Shown: positions 1-8,178 of the stretch, in pieces
Layout of the letters: each line of letters opens with the position of its first letter
Position numbering within the stretch: position 1 is the stretch's first letter
From: a virus
Virus record (IMG/VR): IMGVR_UViG_3300042526_000101
Span: 1-22,580 of that record
Strand: one strand, 5' to 3'
DNA length: 22,580 bases
Program-made: the position numbers and the translations under genes
The notes under the pieces: model-generated
Told to the model about the DNA's origin: nothing
Seen by the model: only the letters and a program-made list of their open reading frames with translations
Database searches by the model: none

Positions 1-1
1 A

Positions 2-544
2 TTAAATAGACTCACTCCACACTGGAATAAATCGTCCATCTTCTGTCTTCGTATATGTAAGTATACCGTCTCCCATTCGCCTTGTCAACTCTTGGCTTGT
101 AGGAGTCATGTTGTTTGTTATTAATTTGTCTTTTCTTGGTTGTCCTATATGTATAGTTGCAAGTATAGCACAAATCTCTTTGACCTGATCTTCTGAGTAA
201 TATGCTCTTATTTGAAATCCTGTTTTACCATCAAGGCTTGATCCAACTGGTGGAGGAATGACTCCTCGTTTTATTAATCTTGGCATATACTTTCTATGAC
301 GATTAACTAACTTAGCAGTCTCAGCAATTGTGTATGCTCTTTTTCTATTTCTTCTAAAGTCAGAACGTAGACAGGTTTCTAATCTATCTTTGTTAATATT
401 ATAAACAGTTACCATTCCTGTTGATCTAGAACTGTGATGAAGTCTTACCAGATCTCCATTAAGGAACCATATCTTTTTACCGCCAGAAATTACAGGTTCG
501 CTATTGTATGCTTCGCTCTGAATTTTTCCTTTTGCAGTAACCAT
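2..544 (-). CDS. Winged helix-turn-helix (MerR/excisionase-like) DNA-binding protein
   Basis: A 180-aa protein, complete, ending in TAA at the window edge. Residues about 70-96 read as a helix-turn-helix (AYTIAETAKLVNRHRKYMPR, then LIKRGVIPPP), followed by a basic wing-like stretch to about 120. This matches the layout of MerR/excisionase-type winged helices, where the first helix pair selects DNA and the wing contacts the minor groove. Residues 26-60 (WFLNGDLVRL...) form a separate small beta-rich segment. The ATG at 544 has a strong ribosome binding site (GGAGGG, 4-5 bases upstream), which fixes the start although it overlaps the preceding zinc-ribbon gene by 55 bases. Similar proteins ending in a WSESI-like tail sit near the tail genes of large Streptomyces phages, as far as I recall. 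A regulatory role in late transcription is inference; an excisionase-like or structural DNA-binding role is possible. Confidence 0.75.
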   Translation of the reverse strand: MVTAKGKIQSEAYNSEPVISGGKKIWFLNGDLVRLHHSSRSTGMVTVYNINKDRLETCLRSDFRRNRKRAYTIAETAKLVNRHRKYMPRLIKRGVIPPPVGSSLDGKTGFQIRAYYSEDQVKEICAILATIHIGQPRKDKLITNNMTPTSQELTRRMGDGILTYTKTEDGRFIPVWSESI

Positions 545-678
545 TTTCCCTCCACAGATTCGCTAGGTGGATGATAAAATTTTCTATTTCCACACTTGAC
601 ACAATATGTTTCTAGGTGATCTACGTTTGAATGTATTCTATCAACAAACATTTTTCCTTGACATCTTTTACATTTCAT
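490..678 (-). CDS. Small zinc-ribbon protein
   Basis: A 62-aa basic protein with two CxxC knuckles (CKRC at residues 3-6 and CVKC at 26-29), the classic spacing of a four-cysteine zinc ribbon. Such folds usually bind nucleic acid or act as small adaptors to RNA polymerase or other proteins; the actual partner here is unknown. The reading frame extends upstream to 741, but the ATG at 678 puts the first CxxC right at the N-terminus and lies one base after the stop of the upstream gene, so it is the preferred start. A GGAG lies about 12 bases upstream, which is far, so translation may depend on coupling to the previous gene. The C-terminal 18 codons overlap the winged-helix gene in another frame. 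The pair reads as one regulatory unit at the end of the tail operon. Confidence 0.75.
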   Translation of the reverse strand: MKCKRCQGKMFVDRIHSNVDHLETYCVKCGNRKFYHPPSESVEGKWLLQKEKFRAKHTIANL

Positions 679-679
679 C

Positions 680-1120
680 CTAGTTAGGAACTCCAATAGC
701 AATAACATTAACACCAACTGATGCTGTTCCAGAAGTTCCAAACTTTACAATAAACTGAACTTCGGAAGTTGTTATAGATGTTATTACAACGCTTGTGTTT
801 GATCCAGCAGTTGTACCGCTTATGTTTACAATCGATGCCGTAGCAATTGGAGGAAACTTAAAGTTAGAAAATGTTACAGAGTAAGTTTTTTCTTGCCCCG
901 CAGTTACTGTTTCGTTGTTTGCGATTGACTTATATTTTCCAACAAACTTTGTGTCTGAAGTCTTTAAACTTTTCTTCTCTGCTCCAACTACGTCAACATC
1001 TGTATAATTATATGTTGCATCAGAAATAGAAGTAGACAGATCGTTTACTGCCTCTGCTAACTGATAAATATAGGTAACATCAAGAGGTTGCCCTCTTTCT
1101 GGTAGTGGTACTTTTGCCAT
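680..1120 (-). CDS. Minor tail / fibre protein with H-type-lectin-like C-terminus
   Basis: A 146-aa protein. The N-terminal 35 residues (beginning MAKVPLPERGQPLDV) look like a short attachment helix. The C-terminal half, residues about 78-145, has the pattern of an H-type lectin-like beta sandwich: a YSVTFSNFKFPPIATASIV strand pair, a central VVITSITTSEVQFIVKF segment, and an ending VNVIAIG that matches the family's usual terminal strand. In phages such domains sit at the tips of fibres or baseplates and can bind surface sugars; receptor binding here is inference. The ATG at 1120 has an excellent GGAGG six bases upstream. It follows the preceding minor tail gene by 18 bases and is followed one base later by the zinc-ribbon gene, so it is the last recognisable structural gene of the operon. 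Confidence 0.6.
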   Translation of the reverse strand: MAKVPLPERGQPLDVTYIYQLAEAVNDLSTSISDATYNYTDVDVVGAEKKSLKTSDTKFVGKYKSIANNETVTAGQEKTYSVTFSNFKFPPIATASIVNISGTTAGSNTSVVITSITTSEVQFIVKFGTSGTASVGVNVIAIGVPN

Positions 1121-1138
1121 TTTATTCCTCCTATTAGA

Positions 1139-1564
1139 TTATATCAAAGATTGAGATCCAGAATCAAAGATTCCTAATCCTGCCTTTATTTGCTTTTTAG
1201 ATGATGCTAGTTGTATCTTTACACGTACAGTTGTTGTTCCTTCATTTAAAAAAGAATATGAATGAACTGCCGATGTCCCGTGCCAAAAAAATGCGTTTCC
1301 ATTAAAACTAACAAATACATCATATGCTGGATGAAGATTTTCATCTCCCCAGACTGCTGTAATTATTTCCTCAGTTATGGAGAGGGCACCAGTTGTTCCA
1401 ACTACGGTAGCACCATTTGAGTTATAGATTGGAGACCAGTGTGAGGTTCTGTTTTTATCTTCAGAAATAATTCTATACCTTGTATTATATTTTAAAGTAT
1501 CAAAATCAACTGGTGGCAAAGATGATCTTAGAATCCTTGTTTTTTTAATATTTGCATCAGCCAT
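1139..1564 (-). CDS. Minor tail protein, beta-rich, unknown specific role
   Basis: A 141-aa, beta-strand-rich protein. Residues 20-50 contain RYRIISEDKNRTSHWSPIY, a segment I associate with fibronectin-like phage structural proteins, although no precise family can be named from sequence alone. Residues 70-120 carry alternating hydrophobic strands around ITAVWGDENLHPAYDVFVSF and SYSFLNEGTTTVRVKIQLAS. No enzymatic motif is visible. The start overlaps the stop of the upstream gene by one base (TAATG) without a clear ribosome binding site, so translation is probably coupled to it. Its place between two fibre-like genes points to a distal tail or baseplate component. Confidence 0.6.
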   Translation of the reverse strand: MADANIKKTRILRSSLPPVDFDTLKYNTRYRIISEDKNRTSHWSPIYNSNGATVVGTTGALSITEEIITAVWGDENLHPAYDVFVSFNGNAFFWHGTSAVHSYSFLNEGTTTVRVKIQLASSKKQIKAGLGIFDSGSQSLI

Positions 1565-2718
1565 TAGGTCACACCAATAGAAAATCTAAACTCAATATAA
1601 TTACTTGTATTTGGTGATTTGATGATGGTCGCAGCAGTATCATTTTTAATAACTGAATAACCTGTTAGTCCATATAAAGGATTTGTTGTTGCAATGTTTT
1701 CAAGTCGCAAAGCATCTAGTGCAATATAATAGTCAGATGAAGGAAATGGTCCAGCAGTTCCATTATCCTCAAGAACACAAGCATAAATCTTAACCACAGT
1801 AACTGCTTCCCAAGTAAAGTTTTGTGTTGTATAAAGTTCTTGTAATTGTTTTTTTACTACAAAATATCTATTTGTATCAAAATCATATCCATCAAAACCA
1901 TTTTCAATATCAACCTCAAACCTTGCATAAACATCTGGCTCTGCAACATCAGTACCTGCAAAATCAACCAATATTCTAATAGTGTCTGGAACTCCTACAG
2001 AATCTCCATCTTTATTAATTAAAGAAAATGCAAACCTTAGTTCATCTGTTGGAGAGTTTTTAGAAAAATCAACACTTGGTGCAGTTAGGTGTATGTGGTT
2101 TGAGCCTGGCTCAATAACTATGTGATCTACTCCTCCAGAACCTCCACCATCTAAACTTAGATCTGAATCGTCTCCTTGAATCAAGATAGTGTTATTTAAA
2201 AACCTTGCACGCTCATATCTTTCAAGCCTATTTGTTTTATAAAAAATAGAGTTATCTGCATTTGTTTGAAACACATTATCTGTTGCAATAACATTATCAT
2301 CTTCTGGATCATCTAAAGGAACAGATATTGTTGGTATTGCTGTTGCAGCAGAGTTAGTGTGGTGAATCCAGGTTTCTCCTTGTGCAAATGAAAATACTGT
2401 TTTACTGTCATTAGCACCAGCAGATGGGTTTGATCCTGCAGAGTATAGTCCTACCTCTGTTATTTCATATCTTTCTTCTGTTGGTAGTTCTGCTGTTAAG
2501 ACTATCTTATCTATACCGTTTTCATTTATAAAACCTCTAGAGGAAATTGGTACTCTGAACATCTCAAAATCTAGGTTTGTTTTTGTTGCAAAATCATCGG
2601 CAACATCTTCTGTCTGTAATGGCTGGGGACCGCAGCCAACTGCAAGATATGAAGCATAGGCAGGAGCCTGCCCTAGCATATATTTTCCGATTATACTCTT
2701 ACCTTTATTTGTAATCAT
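1564..2718 (-). CDS. Minor tail / baseplate fibre protein
   Basis: A 384-aa protein that starts MITNKGKSIIGKYMLGQAPA and continues with a short helix and a YLAVGCG segment, an N-terminal pattern I recall from minor tail proteins of large actinobacteriophages. Residues 75-95 (YEITEVGLYSAG) resemble the core of phage tail-collar or baseplate-attachment domains. A glycine-rich linker (DGGGSGG, near residue 190) then separates this module from a C-terminal beta-rich domain of about 190 residues, possibly a carbohydrate-facing sandwich. It overlaps the upstream gene by four bases (ATGA) and the downstream gene by one base (TAATG); a GGAG lies about 10 bases before the start. No catalytic motif was seen. 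Function is inferred from position and composition. Confidence 0.65.
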   Translation of the reverse strand: MITNKGKSIIGKYMLGQAPAYASYLAVGCGPQPLQTEDVADDFATKTNLDFEMFRVPISSRGFINENGIDKIVLTAELPTEERYEITEVGLYSAGSNPSAGANDSKTVFSFAQGETWIHHTNSAATAIPTISVPLDDPEDDNVIATDNVFQTNADNSIFYKTNRLERYERARFLNNTILIQGDDSDLSLDGGGSGGVDHIVIEPGSNHIHLTAPSVDFSKNSPTDELRFAFSLINKDGDSVGVPDTIRILVDFAGTDVAEPDVYARFEVDIENGFDGYDFDTNRYFVVKKQLQELYTTQNFTWEAVTVVKIYACVLEDNGTAGPFPSSDYYIALDALRLENIATTNPLYGLTGYSVIKNDTAATIIKSPNTSNYIEFRFSIGVT

Positions 2719-3218
2719 GATACAGTTTCTCCAAAGTTCGCTTCATATATTGTACCATTTATGGCGATTTGAACCTCTATCTGTTCATCATTATTCATAT
2801 TAATAGTCTCAATAATTAAATCACCAGTTTCTTCTTCAATATAAACATTTTCACCGTTAACGCCATTTCCTTCAAGAGGAACCTTTTCTTCAAACTTAAT
2901 TGCAAAGTTAGCAAAATATATGTCTGATGTTGCCTGTAGTCTTAAGATATTATTAGGATTATATCTTTGCTGCACTAAACCAAGATTTTTAATTGGTGAA
3001 TAGGATACTCTTTGACCATTTATAACGTCATTTCTAGAAACACTTAGTAACTCGTGCCCACCAATATCTTCAAATATTAAGTCTGTCATAATTTCTACAG
3101 ACATAGACTGATCATCAAAAAGAACAGTGTCTATTGGCGCTGTCTTTGTTGGTGGTGTAGAGTATGCCGTTACTACTGTTGCATTTGACGGAGTTTGTGG
3201 AACTGGAGATACTGTCAT
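2715..3218 (-). CDS. Minor tail protein (hypothetical virion component)
   Basis: A 167-aa acidic protein of unknown fold. The frame can be opened from a GTG at 3230, but that codon lies within the ribosome binding site: GAGG is six bases before the ATG at 3218, and that ATG follows the hub gene's stop by one base. I therefore take 3218 as the start. The N-terminus is rich in Pro/Thr/Val (TVSPVPQTPSNATVV), suggesting an extended arm. The C-terminal third (residues 115-167) is beta-rich, with alternating acidic and hydrophobic residues. It overlaps the next gene by four bases (ATGA). Its place between the hub-like protein and a fibre protein suggests a tail-tip subunit; nothing enzymatic is seen. 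Confidence 0.6.
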   Translation of the reverse strand: MTVSPVPQTPSNATVVTAYSTPPTKTAPIDTVLFDDQSMSVEIMTDLIFEDIGGHELLSVSRNDVINGQRVSYSPIKNLGLVQQRYNPNNILRLQATSDIYFANFAIKFEEKVPLEGNGVNGENVYIEEETGDLIIETINMNNDEQIEVQIAINGTIYEANFGETVS

Positions 3219-3219
3219 T

Positions 3220-6200
3220 TTAAACCTCACTCAAATAGATTGTCATGTTTGGTCCACTTTCTGATCTTTGATACTCTATATTATAAACTACAAACCTAGA
3301 AGAATCTTTAGAAACTAAGTCTAGGCCAGATGCATCCTTATAGTTTATAGTTACAATATCCCCAAGTTGTAAAGTTGGAATGCTAAATATATTCATTCCA
3401 ACAGATTTTTTAGGCACCATTAACTTATTTATAATCCAGTTCATCATTGCGTCTGCATCATCTTGTGTTTGAATATAAGGACTATCAATACTAAACTCAT
3501 TTTTTCCATATGTTAGTCTACTTAACTTTATTTCATCATATCTTGATTTTTCAACCAATGGAGAGTATGTTAGTGTGCTTCCAATTAGTTCTGGGTCAGA
3601 CAGATTACTACGCTTCTTAAAGAATTCATCTACGGTTAGTTCATGCGTTGTATCTTGTGTAAATGTAATTCCCTGAATTCTTAAAAAGTTTCCAGTTGTT
3701 TCATCTAGGTTTAATGCTTTGTCTGTTGAGTTAAATATTAAAAATTCTGCACCATATGAGTCTGCATAAAATCCAGAGGTTGTGTATCCTTTTATATTAT
3801 TAAAGGTTGGTGAAAGTTTTGCATAAAGTGCTGGGTATGCACGATCATACTTAATGTCAAAATATGCACATTCACGCATAATAGAACCAAACTCTTCAAA
3901 ATACATGTCATACTTTGGTGGTTGCTGTGCGCTAATTCCAGATAGATATGTTGACTGAACAACACCGCTCATTGCATACTTTCTAAAAGATTCTGTAACA
4001 TCAATCTCTTTATCTCCAAATACCTGACCCAAAGTTTCATTTACAGCAAACACTGTATTCTGGCTGTAGTTTTTAGATAGAGCGTATATGTTTTCAAACA
4101 TACACTTTGATGATCCACGCACAAATAAAGCCATATTATTATATGTTGGCAAAGGATCTGTATCGTCTACAACCTTTATTAATTGGTTATTTATGTATAG
4201 ATAGAATCTTCTAGTATTGCCTATGTCAATATATTCTACTGATAAATCATATACCGTTGAATTTTCTTCTCCAGCAAGTCTTTGCTGCCCAGTAAACTTT
4301 CCATCATCTACAATAACTTTTGATAATCCTCCCCAAAGTTTTACTGGTATTGCATTTGAAGTTGATGAATCTTTTTTAATTTTATAAAATACAACATTAT
4401 TTACTGAAAATTGTGCATTATTATTTTCATCAACTTTAAGGTATGAAGTTATGTTGTCTTCAGTAAGTGCAACAATTTCAAAATAATATCCGTTATTTGT
4501 TTCTGGATTTAATAAAAATGCCAGACCACCAGATCCTCCACCTATATTGATGTTTTGGTCTGGTTGATTTCCAGATAACTGATAGTATGTAACGCTTCCG
4601 TTTGGAGACTGAGTTCTAGTTGTATTGTTTTCAATCTTTCCAATAATTCTTAGCCTAGTTCCAAAATGCTTATAGGCATTGTCCAACTCTTTGTATACAT
4701 AAGATACAAAGTTTAACGGAGTTTCTGTTGTTTTAAATGATGGACCATTAAAGACTAATGCGGAGGACTGAATTGTTCCTGTTTGTGTTGATGGTAAGTT
4801 ATTTACTTCTGTTTCACTTAAATAATTTGTAGCCATAAAATTCTTTATAATGCTATTTCTTGTTGATTGCTTTGCAACAGTATTACTTACTCCTGCTGCT
4901 GCAACGGTTGTATTAGGAAGTGTAGATGCAAGATCAGCATCTAGTTGTGTACTAAATAAATATTGAGACTGCATATTCAATCCACGGACATTATCATTAT
5001 TTGTCCAATAACTATTTATTCCAGCATGGTGTGAAACTATCTCAGTCCCAAACTGTCCTCGCCCATGATCAACAACAGCCCCATTTTGTAACCTTGTTAT
5101 TCCATCTATAGTTTCATAGTTTGGTGTTGCATAAATTCTTACAAGGCCTGTTGGGTATATCTTTCCATTAAATGGTATTGATGAAAAATATTTTTGATAT
5201 TCTTGATTACTACTAATCCAAACTTTTCCAGTTCCAGTAATGTCAAACTCTGAAGCGTCATATCTAATAACTTCTCCGTTAGAGTATACATATCCACTGT
5301 ATCGTGTTAGCCAGTATACATTTTCTCCAAGGTCTATAATGTTATCTGTAAGAACATTTCCAACAACAACTGGTGCAGTTCCAACTAGATCTGAGTTTAG
5401 TGGCATTGCTCCTAAAACATAACTTCCTTGCTTTGAAGCAAGTTCATTTATTGTTTTTGTATTTTCTGTTCCGCCAACTTCCCATAAAAGAGATGGCTTA
5501 TATATCCAAGTTTTTTCTTTATCAATCATTGTAGATTGACGAATTGAACCATAGGATCTTTGAATGTATCTAGTTGTATAGTTAATCTTTCCATCATTAT
5601 AAATCTTCTTATCTTGTGATGCAATAGCAATAATGTTTGGAAGGTTTCCAGAAGTAGAGTTTTCAACTACTCCAGAATCAGTTTGATTATTAGATCCAGA
5701 TAAAACAAAATCTGTTTGTCTTTGAGTTTCTGTTGGCATCAAGTAATCTTTACTCATTACGACAAAGTTGTTATATTCATCAAAGAACATTGCGCTTTGA
5801 GTTGATACTGCCAATTGATTTAAAACTTCTGCAACATTTTGATCTGGAGCAACAAAGAAATATGGAATAATGGGGTCTGACTCATCTGCTACACGTCTAA
5901 ATATATAGTTGCTAAATCCAACATAGTCAAGAAGCATTGATATTGCATAACTTAGCGATGTCTGGGTTGTAAGAAGTCTAGGAGCAGGCATTGATTCTAA
6001 AAAGAAATAAAAATCTCTTAACTCTATTGACAACTTTGCTGCAGTTACATCTGCTTGAGGAAATCCTTCTGAGTATAAAGTTTTAATTGGAACGGAATAC
6101 TCATCTCCTGCAACATCTAAGATTGATTCATAAAAAAGAAACTTTATATTTTTTCTAATATAACCAGCAACTATACTAGATGTATTGTTTTCATTAAAGG

Positions 6201-7542
6201 CTTGATCATCATCAAACAAAGATAATGTTCCAGTAGATGCGAGTAACTGTCCAACTGGAAGAGATGTAGTTCCTATATCAGACAAAATCTTTTTAATATT
6301 AAAATCAACAACTTTATCTGATATATTTACAACTAGTCTAGGAGACATTTCAATTAAATCAAAGGTTGAGTCAAACTTATTCATTGTTTCTGCTATAACT
6401 CTTATGCCACGAATATATGTAAACTCTCTATATGTAGTTTGATTTTGTGCATCATTAGTAAATAGTTCTGGACTGGTTAAGTCTGTAAGTAGTTTTGTTG
6501 AACGATTTAAAATTCCAGAACTTAGTTGCCAGTTATACTCTGGAATAAAAGAATCATATTCTTGTTCTGGTCCATTCCAAATATATAAAGTTCCACGGTC
6601 ATTTGTATTTTCAACAACTAAGTATCCATCTCCATTTAAGGATCTCTCTGGCAATAAAGTTATTGATGCTATTTTTTGAACAAATGTATAGGATGTTTTA
6701 TATGCATCTGGAATATTTAATCCATATTCCAATTCAACATATCCATCTTCTGGAATAATTGCTGTATCATCATCTCTAAGAGAGTTTTCATCAAAAGAAT
6801 AAGCATCAATCCAGTTATCTTCATTTAAATATTGAATTTTCCATCTAACTGGAGTTGTTTTATTTGATACTCCATAAAGAGGATCTGGCAAGACTTCAGA
6901 AGATGTTGTAAAATTACCTAGATCTACTGTACCTACATTAGTTTGCATTTTTACTACAATCCTATTTGCTGGAACCTTTTCTTTATAAACCACAAATGGA
7001 ACAGCATCATCAATATAGTTTAACCCATTTGATATATTTTTAGCAATTCCTCTTTCAATATTATCTTCTGTTCTAAATGATGACCAATATCTAAATTGAT
7101 CATATCTTGATGCCATATAATATCTTGGTCTTTCTGCAATAGATACACCAGAGTTTGCAAAATATCTATTGTTAAAGTATGAGGCTTTATTAATTCCAGA
7201 TCTTGGTCTAAAAGGTTTTACACAATCTTCTAAAGAATAAATCATTTTCATTTTTTCTTTAGTTGATGTAAATAGTTGAGGTACTCCAGAGTTATCAAAC
7301 CCTCCATCTACAACAACATCTGCATCAGTTGCACCTGTATAGTAGTTTCCTTCATCTAAACTATCAAACGTCAAAGGAAGTGTTCGGTATTGTACATCTG
7401 ATCCAGTTGGTCTATATCGGTAGTTTCCAAGTTTATATATATTATCTGGCATATTCATATTCCACTCAGCCAAGACTAATGACTGTAAGTGTACTGTTGA
7501 AGATGTTTCTAGATGTGTCTTTAATGTCTCACTAACAAACAT
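3220..7542 (-). CDS. Tail hub / tail-associated protein with embedded lectin-like domain
   Basis: A 1440-aa tail-tip protein. Residues about 520-600 (TSLSYAISMLLDYVGFSNY, then a VAEVLNQLA...FFDEYNNFVV segment) and the C-terminus (LQLGDIVTINY near 1387, ending NMTIYLSEV) follow the pattern of tail hub proteins of the gp27/Tal type, in which separated beta domains build the ring that closes the tail tube. Inserted at about 955-1145 is a beta-sandwich stretch resembling concanavalin A-like or LamG-type domains (FGTRLRIIGKIE, a GGGSGG loop, FYLYINNQLIKVVDD, and a final strand ending ENIYALS). This could bind or hydrolyse a surface glycan, but no catalytic residues can be assigned. The ATG directly abuts the previous stop (TAAATG) and has GAGG five bases upstream. 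The length is large for a hub, in keeping with fusion of adhesin modules. Confidence 0.7.
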   Translation of the reverse strand: MFVSETLKTHLETSSTVHLQSLVLAEWNMNMPDNIYKLGNYRYRPTGSDVQYRTLPLTFDSLDEGNYYTGATDADVVVDGGFDNSGVPQLFTSTKEKMKMIYSLEDCVKPFRPRSGINKASYFNNRYFANSGVSIAERPRYYMASRYDQFRYWSSFRTEDNIERGIAKNISNGLNYIDDAVPFVVYKEKVPANRIVVKMQTNVGTVDLGNFTTSSEVLPDPLYGVSNKTTPVRWKIQYLNEDNWIDAYSFDENSLRDDDTAIIPEDGYVELEYGLNIPDAYKTSYTFVQKIASITLLPERSLNGDGYLVVENTNDRGTLYIWNGPEQEYDSFIPEYNWQLSSGILNRSTKLLTDLTSPELFTNDAQNQTTYREFTYIRGIRVIAETMNKFDSTFDLIEMSPRLVVNISDKVVDFNIKKILSDIGTTSLPVGQLLASTGTLSLFDDDQAFNENNTSSIVAGYIRKNIKFLFYESILDVAGDEYSVPIKTLYSEGFPQADVTAAKLSIELRDFYFFLESMPAPRLLTTQTSLSYAISMLLDYVGFSNYIFRRVADESDPIIPYFFVAPDQNVAEVLNQLAVSTQSAMFFDEYNNFVVMSKDYLMPTETQRQTDFVLSGSNNQTDSGVVENSTSGNLPNIIAIASQDKKIYNDGKINYTTRYIQRSYGSIRQSTMIDKEKTWIYKPSLLWEVGGTENTKTINELASKQGSYVLGAMPLNSDLVGTAPVVVGNVLTDNIIDLGENVYWLTRYSGYVYSNGEVIRYDASEFDITGTGKVWISSNQEYQKYFSSIPFNGKIYPTGLVRIYATPNYETIDGITRLQNGAVVDHGRGQFGTEIVSHHAGINSYWTNNDNVRGLNMQSQYLFSTQLDADLASTLPNTTVAAAGVSNTVAKQSTRNSIIKNFMATNYLSETEVNNLPSTQTGTIQSSALVFNGPSFKTTETPLNFVSYVYKELDNAYKHFGTRLRIIGKIENNTTRTQSPNGSVTYYQLSGNQPDQNINIGGGSGGLAFLLNPETNNGYYFEIVALTEDNITSYLKVDENNNAQFSVNNVVFYKIKKDSSTSNAIPVKLWGGLSKVIVDDGKFTGQQRLAGEENSTVYDLSVEYIDIGNTRRFYLYINNQLIKVVDDTDPLPTYNNMALFVRGSSKCMFENIYALSKNYSQNTVFAVNETLGQVFGDKEIDVTESFRKYAMSGVVQSTYLSGISAQQPPKYDMYFEEFGSIMRECAYFDIKYDRAYPALYAKLSPTFNNIKGYTTSGFYADSYGAEFLIFNSTDKALNLDETTGNFLRIQGITFTQDTTHELTVDEFFKKRSNLSDPELIGSTLTYSPLVEKSRYDEIKLSRLTYGKNEFSIDSPYIQTQDDADAMMNWIINKLMVPKKSVGMNIFSIPTLQLGDIVTINYKDASGLDLVSKDSSRFVVYNIEYQRSESGPNMTIYLSEV

Positions 7543-8178
7543 TTAGACCTCTTCCAGCGATACCGAAATATTCCAAAGATCGTGGTTTGATCCACCACGT
7601 TTTACAACAGAGTAATTGAAGTCTGTTATATAAACCTGCATTATTTGATTGTATTGTGCAAGATGTCCATAGTCTGCGTCATCCTTACCAAAGTTTGAAT
7701 ACTTGTCATATGCTAAAAACATCCAAAAAGGTCCTGTATGGTTTTCATACCAGTCAAGCAGTTCTACTCCACCTGCTCCACCATCTGAAGTAAACTCTCC
7801 AGTTGTATTTTTGTCAGGGGATAAACCAGTAGATAAAAACCCTGCATCCTGATAGTATGCTCTTGATGGTAAATTGTTCCATGAAACAGACATAGTTAGT
7901 TTGTCTGCTATGTGGTATGAACGCATACGTCCATTAATAGTTCTTTGTCTTTGTTCTATTCTTGTTGGTGTAAAGTTTAATTCCCCACGATTATGGTCTG
8001 AAAGAATGAGAAATTGATTAATTAAATCTGGATCTGTAGACCCCGCAAAGTTGCCCTGTACTTCATACCCATCTGGTACGTATACCCCATCAACGAGTGT
8101 GCCAGGGTTCTCAGACCACAGCAGGGCTTGGGGGCGCTGATACCTACGTCTACCTGTTAAATACGCTGCTGTAGCCAT
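7543..8178 (-). CDS. Distal-tail-like minor tail protein
   Basis: A 211-aa protein encoded immediately after the tape measure gene, the position usually held by the distal tail (Dit-like) protein that joins the tube to the hub. Its C-terminus (DLWNISVSLEEV) resembles the last beta strand of this group, and the middle holds a beta-rich segment with aromatic residues (LLDWYENHTGPFWMFLAYD, residues 139-157). The N-terminal stretch (TGRRRYQRPQALLWSENPG) is basic. The ATG abuts the tape measure stop (TAAATG) and has GAGGGG four bases upstream, so it should be well translated. The family call rests on gene order and the terminal strand; a different baseplate ring protein is possible. Confidence 0.65.
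   Translation of the reverse strand: MATAAYLTGRRRYQRPQALLWSENPGTLVDGVYVPDGYEVQGNFAGSTDPDLINQFLILSDHNRGELNFTPTRIEQRQRTINGRMRSYHIADKLTMSVSWNNLPSRAYYQDAGFLSTGLSPDKNTTGEFTSDGGAGGVELLDWYENHTGPFWMFLAYDKYSNFGKDDADYGHLAQYNQIMQVYITDFNYSVVKRGGSNHDLWNISVSLEEV

Noticed and set aside
490-741. Longer 83-codon form of the zinc-ribbon gene starting at 741
   Set aside because: The extra N-terminal 21 residues are a Leu-rich shadow of the upstream fibre gene; the ATG at 678 fits the cysteine spacing and gene junction better.
2715-3230. GTG start at 3230 for the minor tail gene
   Set aside because: The GTG overlaps the GAGG ribosome binding site serving the ATG at 3218, which also sits correctly one base after the upstream stop.
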